Of a stretch of 6,029 bases of DNA, positions 1 through 4,015 are shown one piece after another. The position numbers and the translations under genes were made by a program. The notes below the pieces were generated by a model. It searched no databases. It saw only the letters and a program-made list of their open reading frames with translations, and was not told where the DNA came from. The stretch lies in assembly GCA_049974825.1 (NCBI GenBank), contig JBNGDJ010000125.1, positions 1 to 6,029 of the forward strand, read 5' to 3'. The DNA is from JBKHDT01 sp049974825. GTDB taxonomy: Bacteria > Pseudomonadota > Gammaproteobacteria > Halothiobacillales > Halothiobacillaceae. Each line of letters opens with the position of its first letter. Position 1 is the stretch's first letter.

Positions 1-7
1 GTAAAAG

Positions 8-55
8 TGGTGCCCGGGGGCGGAATCGAACCACCGACACGAGGATTTTCAATCC
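8..55 (-). other. Phage attachment site: 3' fragment of tRNA-Phe(GAA)
   Basis: Read on the minus strand this is the 3' part of a tRNA-Phe gene: anticodon loop TTGAAAA (anticodon GAA at 48-50), the 3' anticodon stem strand, variable loop, T-arm GGTGG-TTCGATT-CCGCC, acceptor strand CCCGGGC, discriminator A and an encoded CCA (8-10). Similarity to a normal alphaproteobacterial tRNA-Phe stops at about 55. Positions 56-130 contain no D-arm and no 5' acceptor strand, so this is not a working tRNA gene. Integrases commonly use tRNA 3' ends as crossover sites, leaving one intact tRNA at one prophage end and a 3' fragment at the other. From the orientation, phage DNA lies to the right and host DNA to the left; the intact tRNA-Phe and probably the integrase should lie at the far right end, outside the window. 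The site could also be attP of a free phage genome. Confidence 0.75.
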
Positions 56-170
56 GCCTTTTTTCCTTTTGGGTGAAAGGGCTTGCGGTGAGACGGCGCG
101 TCAAACCCCCTTCGGAAGGCCAAAGGCTTACGGGGTAAATGTCAAACCATTCGACGGGCCTCCGCCAATG

Positions 171-204
171 AAAAACCCCGGCGCGCTGGGCGGCGCGACC
201 GGGG
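171..204 (-). terminator. Intrinsic terminator facing the attachment site
   Basis: A GC-rich hairpin pairs CCCCGG (176-181) with CCGGGG (199-204) and continues CGCGC (182-186) with GCGCG (193-197), with one bulged A (198) and a six-base loop. On the minus strand the stem is followed directly by TTTTT (171-175), the form of a Rho-independent terminator. On the plus strand no T tract follows. It would stop leftward transcripts before they cross the att site into host DNA. No minus-strand gene is recognised immediately upstream of it, so its normal substrate is unclear. Confidence 0.6.
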
Positions 205-275
205 CTCAGAAAACGATTGGGCATCGTCGAAACGAACTATACCCGTTGGCCAGCTATGCCACAAGCCGCGCCGCG

Positions 276-293
276 ACCTCCGGCGCTGGAGGT
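276..293 (+). promoter_or_regulatory. Ribosome binding site in a hairpin, upstream of the initiator gene
   Basis: The Shine-Dalgarno GGAGGT (288-293) lies five bases before the ATG at 299 and decides that start. ACCTCC (276-281) is its exact complement, six bases upstream, so the mRNA can fold into a six-base-pair hairpin with loop GGCGCU that hides the whole ribosome binding site. Complementarity is seen directly; control of translation is inferred. The rest of the leader (56-275) holds the minus-strand terminator and no gene that I can support. A weak promoter-like TATACC is at 238-243, without a convincing -35 box. Confidence 0.5.
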
Positions 294-298
294 GTGCT

Positions 299-880
299 AT
301 GAGCCATGCAGCGACGAATTGGGCTATCCGGCAGCGCGGCCTGAAACCAGCGACGAAGATCGTGCTCTGGCACCTCGCGGACTGCCACAACGGCCACACT
401 GGGCAATGCAACCCGCGCCAAGATACGCTGGCCGACATGTGCGAGATGAGCCGATCCACGCTCAACCTGCATCTGCGAAAGCTGGAGGATGTCGGGCTCA
501 TCAAGCGGCACAGCACCGTCGACCCATCAACCAAGAGGCAGCGCCCAACCCATTACACCTTAGCAATGGACGGCGGCGAACAACGCGCGCCGGAGCCTCG
601 CGACGGCATTGGTAAGGCCGACTCCGAAAACCGCACTCGGCAACAACATCTTGCGGTTTCGTCTCCGAAAACCGGACATGGAGCCGCGTCCGAAAATCCG
701 CCCGATCCGTGTCCGAAAAAACGGCAATCCCGCGTCCGAAAATCGGACACTAAGAACCATGGAAGGGAACCAGGAACAGAACCTACCCCCCAACCCCCCA
801 AGGGGGGCAGGCGAAGGGAGGCCTCTAGATTTGGGGTCTCTGAGGAAGTGAAAGAACTGCTGCGGGGGACATCGCAATGA
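299..880 (+). CDS. Phage replication initiator-like winged-helix protein
   Basis: The 193-residue product has a winged-helix/helix-turn-helix N-terminal domain (about residues 10-85) of the type found in phage replication O-like proteins. KIVLWHLADCHN, CNPRQDTLADMCEMSRSTLNLHLRKL (in two blocks) and LIKRH form the helices, with recognition helix near RSTLNLHLRKL and a wing ending at THYTLAM. The remainder is a basic, proline-rich linker and a short helical tail (SEEVKELL). Protein and origin appear to be combined, as in lambda O: five iteron-like repeats lie inside the gene at 623-748. The start is fixed by GGAGGT at 288-293, and the stop overlaps the next start in ATGA, implying translational coupling. 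Expected role: binding the element's own origin and recruiting the replication machinery. A transcriptional regulator with the same fold is the main alternative. Confidence 0.72.
   Translation: MSHAATNWAIRQRGLKPATKIVLWHLADCHNGHTGQCNPRQDTLADMCEMSRSTLNLHLRKLEDVGLIKRHSTVDPSTKRQRPTHYTLAMDGGEQRAPEPRDGIGKADSENRTRQQHLAVSSPKTGHGAASENPPDPCPKKRQSRVRKSDTKNHGREPGTEPTPQPPKGGRRREASRFGVSEEVKELLRGTSQ
623..748 (+). repeat. Five iteron-like repeats inside the initiator gene (candidate origin)
   Basis: The core TCCGAAAA(C/T)CGG occurs at 623-633, 664-675, 689-700, 712-724 (longer A tract) and 735-746. Start-to-start spacings are 41, 25, 23 and 23 bp. The last copy is part of a perfect inverted repeat, GTCCGA-AAA-TCGGAC (734-748). 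A degenerate inverted copy, CGGTTTCG (654-661), lies in the one wide gap. The copies are read in all three codon phases, giving SENR, PKTG, SENP, PKKR and RKSD, so the repeat is kept as DNA sequence and not as a peptide repeat. Placement inside an O-like gene parallels the lambda origin. Binding by the encoded protein is inferred. Confidence 0.68.
786..807 (+). repeat. C6-AA-C6-AA-G6 tract
   Basis: Three homopolymer runs, CCCCCC (786-791), CCCCCC (794-799) and GGGGGG (802-807), are separated by AA. Either C run can pair with the G run. They encode the proline-rich hinge TPQPPKGG of the initiator-like protein, 38 bp downstream of the last iteron. The tract is prone to slippage and can form alternative hairpins; whether either happens is unknown. 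Confidence 0.6.
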
Positions 881-1404
881 ACTACGAACGCCGAATTGGC
901 ATCGTCCGCGATGCGGTGCTTGATTTCCTTCAGCGCTTCAGCGCGCCACGTGGCATGAGTGACCAGGCTCAGGCGAAGATGATCGCATCGATCGCGGAGT
1001 CCCTGAACCGAAAGCTTCCTCTGGTAGGAGATGATGAGTTTCGCGAACTGCTGCGAAAAACGTTCGAGAACGTCCTCGATCAGCACGAGAGCTACGCCTG
1101 GCCGACGCAGGCCATCATCATCCGATCAATCCCGCATTCACCGAAACATCGAGGCAACCTCGAGAGCTACGTTCCCAAGGGCGATGACACGATGGCCAGC
1201 AAGATCGCGGCCGGCGAACCCGTACCTGAGGCTGCTGTCTGGGGGCGCTGCGCCTCCGACCTCTTGGCGTCCGGACGCGTGACGCAGAAGCAGATAGATG
1301 CTTATCGCCGGAACACCATCTCCAACCTACATGCGGTATACGGACGATCTGGGATTGAACTCCTGCGGCGGCGCTACGGCGATCAAGTCGACGGTTACCT
1401 CTGA
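877..1404 (+). CDS. Unknown phage early protein, possible replication partner
   Basis: The 175-residue soluble protein overlaps the initiator gene by four bases (ATGA) and has a G-rich ribosome binding site at 864-869, so the two are almost certainly co-translated. It is mostly helical by appearance: an N-terminal helical segment (residues 5-70), then SYAWPTQAIIIRSI (about 72-85), a linker, and a charged C-terminal helical part rich in Arg. No catalytic motif, Walker box, zinc site or membrane segment is visible. A helical N-domain followed by a W-P motif, directly after an O-like gene, resembles the layout of lambda P-like helicase loaders. This is positional inference, not a family match. 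It may equally be an uncharacterised early protein. Confidence 0.6.
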   Translation: MNYERRIGIVRDAVLDFLQRFSAPRGMSDQAQAKMIASIAESLNRKLPLVGDDEFRELLRKTFENVLDQHESYAWPTQAIIIRSIPHSPKHRGNLESYVPKGDDTMASKIAAGEPVPEAAVWGRCASDLLASGRVTQKQIDAYRRNTISNLHAVYGRSGIELLRRRYGDQVDGYL

Positions 1405-1419
1405 CAACCCCAAGAAGCA

Positions 1420-1447
1420 CGGCGCCGGGAGCGACCTCTTGGCGCCG
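1420..1447 (+). promoter_or_regulatory. Strong intercistronic hairpin
   Basis: CGGCGCCGGGAG (1420-1431) pairs with CTCTTGGCGCCG (1436-1447) over 12 continuous positions (two are G-U wobbles) around the loop CGAC. It sits in the 69-base gap between the genes ending at 1404 and starting at 1474. Only TTT follows, so it is a poor intrinsic terminator. A partial terminator, an mRNA-stabilising end or a processing site are the reasonable readings. Confidence 0.5.
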
Positions 1448-1473
1448 CCTTTGGCACGAAAGGTTACGCGAAC

Positions 1474-1740
1474 ATGAAAACGGATCAGGCAGTCGAATGC
1501 CTGGCGCACGAGTTGGATGGCCTTGCGCTGCGCGCCATGGCGCTGGGCGTGCCAGGCGACCTAGCCCTCACCATCATCCAGAGCCACGCGCTGGGCCGCC
1601 TCGCTGGCGTGTTCGGCGCGGCCGCGGCCGCTTCGCGGGCTAGGTGTGCCGCCGACGAGATCGAGGCTCTCACGAGGCAGGATCTCGGCTCTGATGATGC
1701 CCGCAGGCTTGCCGAGGCAAGACCCGCAGGCCGCGCGTGA
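1474..1740 (+). CDS. Small hypothetical phage protein
   Basis: An 88-residue, alanine-rich, probably fully helical soluble protein. The start is supported by AAGGT at 1460-1464, nine bases before ATG. It has no signal peptide and no recognisable domain. A hydrophobic helix (ALTIIQSHALGRLAGVFGAA, about residues 30-49) is followed by a polar helix (RCAADEIEALTRQDL). It is the last clear gene of the early plus-strand run before the cos region, where lysis or HNH genes sometimes sit in related phages, but nothing in it points to either job. GC-rich third codon positions agree with its neighbours. Confidence 0.55.
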   Translation: MKTDQAVECLAHELDGLALRAMALGVPGDLALTIIQSHALGRLAGVFGAAAAASRARCAADEIEALTRQDLGSDDARRLAEARPAGRA

Positions 1741-1777
1741 TCGCCACCGCCGGCGGCACTCCATTGGGCTAGGGAAA

Positions 1778-1794
1778 CGGGCGCGAAGCGCCCG
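1778..1794 (+). other. GC hairpin before cos
   Basis: CGGGCGC (1778-1784) and GCGCCCG (1788-1794) form a perfect seven-base-pair stem with loop GAA. No T tract follows on either strand, so it is not a standard intrinsic terminator. It lies 38 bases after the last clear early gene and may mark the end of the early transcript or support Rho-dependent termination. Confidence 0.35.
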
Positions 1795-1797
1795 CGC

Positions 1798-1914
1798 GTG
1801 TCTCGGGGGCCAAAGGTCGATCTGGACGCGGCCGAGACGTGGGGTACGGTGATCCCGCCCCCCTTTGGGTCCTTCCGGCTGGAACTGTATATGCGGGGGG
1901 CGAAGGCTCGTTAA
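1798..1914 (+). CDS. Possible 38-residue ORF overlapping cos
   Basis: A GTG-started frame (GTG at 1798) encodes 38 residues including KVDLDAAETWGTV and PPPFGSFRLELYMRGAKAR, and stops at TAA 1912-1914. It is in the same frame as the gene ending at 1740, from which only that TGA and a stretch without ATG separate it, so it could also be read-through or a decayed C-terminus. Third positions are strongly GC-rich, like neighbouring genes, and the peptide looks more protein-like than other frames here. Against it: no good ribosome binding site and complete overlap with the cos signals. Confidence 0.3.
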   Translation: MSRGPKVDLDAAETWGTVIPPPFGSFRLELYMRGAKAR

Positions 1915-1982
1915 GTCTCTAGTTTAACTGAAAAATTTTGGGTTCGCACCCTGGGTTCGCAGGTGCGCACCCTGTTGCGCAC
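1867..1982 (+). other. Lambda-like cos region (cosQ, cosN and putative terminase-binding repeats)
   Basis: Compared with remembered lambda cos sequence (no alignment was run), the elements appear in the same order. A cosQ-like GGGTCCT (1867-1873) sits in CCCTTTGGGTCCTTCCGG. Sixteen bases later comes a cosN-like GGGGGGCGAAGGCTCG (1895-1910), against lambda GGGGCGGCGACCTCG at almost the same distance. Then comes TGAAAAATTTT (1929-1939), as lambda has TGAAAATTTT. In place of lambda R sites there are short repeats: GTTCGCA (1942-1948), GTTCGCA (1955-1961), GTGCGCA (1963-1969) and TTGCGCA (1975-1981), with CGCACCCTG repeated exactly 21 bp apart (1945-1953, 1966-1974). These are candidate small-terminase binding sites. 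The role is the terminase cutting site for packaging of phage DNA. On the minus strand, GGGT-GCGA-ACCC before AAAATTTTT (1934-1952) is also a weak candidate terminator for the leftward genes. Confidence 0.65.
1940..1982 (+). repeat. Short repeats next to cosN (cosB-like)
   Basis: Four variants of G(G)TTCGCA/GTGCGCA/TTGCGCA are packed into 43 bp, starting at 1942, 1955, 1963 and 1975. The 9-mer CGCACCCTG recurs with a 21-bp period, two helical turns, which places both copies on one face of the helix. GGTGCGCACC (1962-1971) is a perfect palindrome. Position just right of the putative cosN suggests a protein-binding array for terminase. Confidence 0.55.
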
Positions 1983-2012
1983 GAAGGATGGGGTACACAA
2001 ACGCATGAATTT

Positions 2013-2462
2013 CTATCGGTGGCCCTGCTGGCGGCTTTCTACCCCTCTTCGATGCCTTTCTTCGCGGTCCGTAATATCCGCCTCGATCTGTCCTGCAGCC
2101 ATCTTCACCGACCATAGTTCGACCACAGTAGCCTCCCGGGGCTTTGCATCCCCACCAGCGCCGTCGATCTCGCTCAAGCGCGCGCGAAGGGTCGCCACTT
2201 CGGTAAGAGCACGGTCAAGTTCCCGGTCCATCGCCTCCCGCATACCCGAATGAAGGGTTCCGTTCGCGGCAAATAGAGCATGCCAGCTGGCCTTGACCTT
2301 TGGCACACGTTCCTCGAGAGCCTGCAACTGCGATTCGATCTCGGCCTTAAGTCGACCGACCTCCATTCCGATGTCGCCTTTTCTGAAGCGGTCTGACTGA
2401 AAAAGCGCAACCGCGGAAACGGCGAGAGCAAGAAATGAAATGACCAACGCAATCACATCCAT
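2013..2462 (-). CDS. Membrane-anchored coiled-coil protein, function unknown
   Basis: The 149-residue product starts at the ATG read at 2462, supported by AGGTG eight bases upstream; a longer frame reaching 2522 would run into the preceding gene and lacks that support. Residues 3-21 (VIALVISFLALAVSAVALF) form one hydrophobic membrane span at the extreme N-terminus. A likely coiled coil follows (VGRLKAEIESQLQALEERV), then a long charged helical region with a basic C-terminus. It should be anchored in the inner membrane by its N-terminus. It is 19 bases downstream of the XRE repressor-like gene and almost certainly shares its transcript, so it would be expressed with the repressor in lysogeny. 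That suits a lysogenic-conversion or superinfection-exclusion role, which is inference. No family is recognised. Confidence 0.62.
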   Translation of the reverse strand: MDVIALVISFLALAVSAVALFQSDRFRKGDIGMEVGRLKAEIESQLQALEERVPKVKASWHALFAANGTLHSGMREAMDRELDRALTEVATLRARLSEIDGAGGDAKPREATVVELWSVKMAAGQIEADITDREERHRRGVESRQQGHR

Positions 2463-2481
2463 AGGAACACCTGTCATCCAA

Positions 2482-2715
2482 TTACCCGTTAGTGGAGCCC
2501 ATAAGACGGACGCCTGGGCCACCGCCGTTCGCTTCTATGAATTCCAGTCCTTCACCCTCGAGGACAGCGCGGATCTTCTCCACAGTGCCTGGTTTCAGCT
2601 CTTCGCCTCGCTCGAGGCGCACCACGGTGTCCACCGCCACTCCAGCCATCTTCGCCAAATCGCGCACTCCCAACCCGACCGCCGCCCGGGCCATTCTGCA
2701 TTGTACCGCGTCCAT
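2482..2715 (-). CDS. XRE/Cro-CI-family HTH transcriptional regulator
   Basis: A 77-residue single-domain helix-turn-helix protein. MARAAVGLGVRDLAKMAGVA and VDTVVRLERGEELKPGTVEK give the usual helices 1-5 of the XRE fold, with the recognition helix near VAVDTVVRLERG. The C-terminus (LEGEGLEFIEANGGGPGVRL) is the ending typical of small alphaproteobacterial XRE proteins. At 77 residues it is a bare DNA-binding domain with no cleavable LexA/CI-type peptidase region, so induction by RecA-mediated self-cleavage is not expected. It is the first gene of the leftward pair, and its promoter region is shared with the rightward gene at 2803; it probably represses one or both. AGGA lies about 14 bases before ATG, a loose ribosome binding site. 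Confidence 0.85.
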   Translation of the reverse strand: MDAVQCRMARAAVGLGVRDLAKMAGVAVDTVVRLERGEELKPGTVEKIRAVLEGEGLEFIEANGGGPGVRLMGSTNG

Positions 2716-2724
2716 TTCGTTACA

Positions 2725-2792
2725 CTGTCCTGATTCCTGTTGACCCGCGTCCGCTTAGTAGCAATCGTAACCCTGTGCTGATTTCTGGACAA
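2725..2792. promoter_or_regulatory. Divergent promoter region with operator-like direct repeats
   Basis: Leftward promoter: -35 TTGTCC (read on minus, 2787-2792), 17-bp spacer, -10 TACGAT (2764-2769), serving the XRE pair. Rightward candidate: -35 TTGACC (2740-2745), 17-bp spacer, poor -10 AATCGT (2763-2768), serving the gene at 2803. The two -10 boxes overlap, so both could not be occupied by polymerase together. A 15-bp direct repeat, CTGTCCTGATTCCTG (2725-2739) and CTGTGCTGATTTCTG (2773-2787), matches at 13 positions with 48-bp spacing. The first copy abuts the rightward -35 and the second touches the leftward -35. These are good operator candidates for the XRE protein. The leftward promoter is the better supported. 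Confidence 0.5.
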
Positions 2793-2802
2793 GGATGCTG
2801 CA

Positions 2803-3393
2803 ATGTCGCTCCCTTCGAGACCCTTCTACTCGCTGACCGAGGCTGGCGCCCGGTGGAACTGCTCACCGGCCGATATCGTCGCCTGGTCCACCAGCGGCCT
2901 TATCGAACTGGTGGCAAGCGTTCAGCCGGTATGTGTCGGCGAAGAAACCCTGGCTGGCATAGTGGAGGTCTGCGCTGAGGATATTCTTCCGATGTTTCGG
3001 CGTGACGGGACCGGCCCAAGCGCACTGCCCCTCACAAGACTACGTCGCCGCGGGCAACTGTCGTGGCGGTTCGTCTCCGAGCCCCAAGAGTGCGCAGTTC
3101 TCGCTGCCGCAGACATCATGCTCCCTGGCGACGAGGTCAGGCGCTGGGAGGACCAGTACGATCTTCTGCCGCGCACTCGGGCATGCCTGTCTTCCACGCG
3201 GTATGATTGGGACGAGTTCTATGTGGCGGTGATCAAGCGCGTCCACGAACAAGGTCTTCCGAACACTCAAACCGAGTTCGTCCAAGAGTTCATCGATTGG
3301 TTCGTTCGCCGGAGCGAAGACGGTGATGCCCCGGACGAGCGGACGGTTCGGCGCCGGATCACTCCGATTTGGAGGGCCTTGCGGGAAGCCTAA
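2803..3393 (+). CDS. Phage-associated protein with HTH-like N-terminus, function unknown
   Basis: A 196-residue soluble protein starting at 2803, with AAGGA at 2791-2795 seven bases upstream. The N-terminus FYSLTEAGARWNCSPADIV (about residues 8-26) continuing AWSTSGLIELV looks like the first helices of an AlpA/MerR-type helix-turn-helix. The middle is acidic and unassigned. The C-terminus combines FVQEFIDWFVRRSEDGDAPD with ERTVRRRITPIWRALRE, a second probable helical nucleic-acid-binding or oligomerisation segment. From memory, proteins with this ending recur in alphaproteobacterial phage and island regions as hypotheticals. It is divergent from the XRE gene across an 87-bp promoter region, so it is the natural target of that regulator. 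A regulator role is inferred; no enzyme motif is visible. Confidence 0.65.
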   Translation: MSLPSRPFYSLTEAGARWNCSPADIVAWSTSGLIELVASVQPVCVGEETLAGIVEVCAEDILPMFRRDGTGPSALPLTRLRRRGQLSWRFVSEPQECAVLAAADIMLPGDEVRRWEDQYDLLPRTRACLSSTRYDWDEFYVAVIKRVHEQGLPNTQTEFVQEFIDWFVRRSEDGDAPDERTVRRRITPIWRALREA

Positions 3394-3399
3394 AAACCA

Positions 3400-3429
3400 T
3401 TGCAACGATGCCATGTTTTGAAATATGGT
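3400..3429 (+). promoter_or_regulatory. Promoter candidate with dyad upstream of the MerR-like gene
   Basis: TTGCAA (3400-3405), an 18-bp spacer and TATGGT (3424-3429) form a moderate sigma-70-type promoter in the 61-base gap after the gene ending at 3393. An imperfect 18-bp dyad, CCATGTTTTGAAATATGG (3411-3428), with seven of nine pairs matched, overlaps the -10 box and could be the operator of the following HTH protein. Both calls rest on pattern only. Confidence 0.35.
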
Positions 3430-3454
3430 AGCGGTGACGCATTTGGAGGGCGCT

Positions 3455-4015
3455 ATGAAACTGTCTGGACTCATGAAGGTCACCGGCGTGAAGCGCGAGC
3501 ATTTCAACGCTCTGCGCCGCCTCGACAATCTGCCTTTCTCTGTCAGTCGCAGCACCAATGCGCCTAAATGGCAGGAGTTCTCGATCGATGACGCATTCCG
3601 CTTGCGGATCATGCTTGAGCTTCTGGGCAGTGTTACCGCCAATGAAAGTGGCTCCGGCTTGCTCCCAAGTTTCGCGGCCAAAGCCGTCAACAACGCGATC
3701 GGCAAATCCGACGTCGGCAGCAGCATTGACGCCTTCCGCACGGTTCCATCCGACCACTACCTCGGCTTCGGCTTCTTCGAGGAAGTCAGTCCCGGCTGCG
3801 AGCCGCTGCGCTACTCTCAGTGGTTCTGTGAGCCCCTGGATGGGATTGCGGAGTGGCGCAACCTGCAGATCGAAAAGGCGAAGCAGGAAAGCAACGCGGA
3901 TGCCCAGCTTGTCCGCATTGTGATGGTCAATGCCAGCGCGGCGGCGCGCGAGATCTACCGCCGCGCCAGTGACCTCGGCTTGCTGGACGAATACGAGCCG
4001 TCTGCCGATGCCTGA
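3455..4015 (+). CDS. MerR-like helix-turn-helix protein upstream of tape measure gene
   Basis: The chosen ATG at 3455 has GGAGGG at 3445-3450; the upstream in-frame ATG at 3425 has no ribosome binding site and lies in the promoter-like dyad. The 186-residue product begins KLSGLMKVTGVKREHFNALR, a MerR-type first helix-turn-helix, followed by a wing and FSIDDAFRLRIMLELL (about residues 42-57), the usual position of the second MerR helix pair. The remaining 120 residues form an unassigned alpha/beta-looking domain (HYLGFGFFEEV, then RIVMVNASAAAREIYRRA) that could bind a ligand or partner. The gene overlaps the tape measure gene by eight bases and is probably translationally coupled to it. A regulator in the slot usually held by tail chaperones is unusual. 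It may control late tail expression; that is inference. Confidence 0.62.
   Translation: MKLSGLMKVTGVKREHFNALRRLDNLPFSVSRSTNAPKWQEFSIDDAFRLRIMLELLGSVTANESGSGLLPSFAAKAVNNAIGKSDVGSSIDAFRTVPSDHYLGFGFFEEVSPGCEPLRYSQWFCEPLDGIAEWRNLQIEKAKQESNADAQLVRIVMVNASAAAREIYRRASDLGLLDEYEPSADA

Noticed and set aside
8..85. A complete minus-strand tRNA-Phe gene
   Set aside because: The 5' half (acceptor strand, D-arm, first anticodon strand) is absent in the bases to the right, so only the 3' fragment is called.
217..615. Plus-strand open frame overlapping the initiator gene
   Set aside because: It is out of frame with the winged-helix domain, with no ribosome binding site and no recognisable sequence.
623..748. 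CRISPR array
   Set aside because: The repeats are only about 12 bp, spacing is 23-41 bp and the region lies inside a coding gene with no cas gene near; iterons fit better.
553..1086. Minus-strand open frame across the initiator and its partner
   Set aside because: It covers two ATGA-coupled plus-strand genes with good ribosome binding sites and has an unlikely composition.
1942..1958. Alphaproteobacterial SOS box (GTTC-N7-GTTC)
   Set aside because: The two GTTC copies are separated by nine bases, not seven, and belong to the repeat array next to cosN.
1963..2253. Plus-strand open frame after cos as a residual small terminase
   Set aside because: The peptide is Ser/Arg-rich with no helix-turn-helix, and it lies opposite the membrane-protein gene, which has better support.
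3930..4007. N-terminal extension of the tape measure protein
   Set aside because: The extra 26 residues overlap the MerR-like gene in another frame and are Arg/Thr-rich; the ATG at 4008 gives the usual compact overlap and a natural N-terminus.
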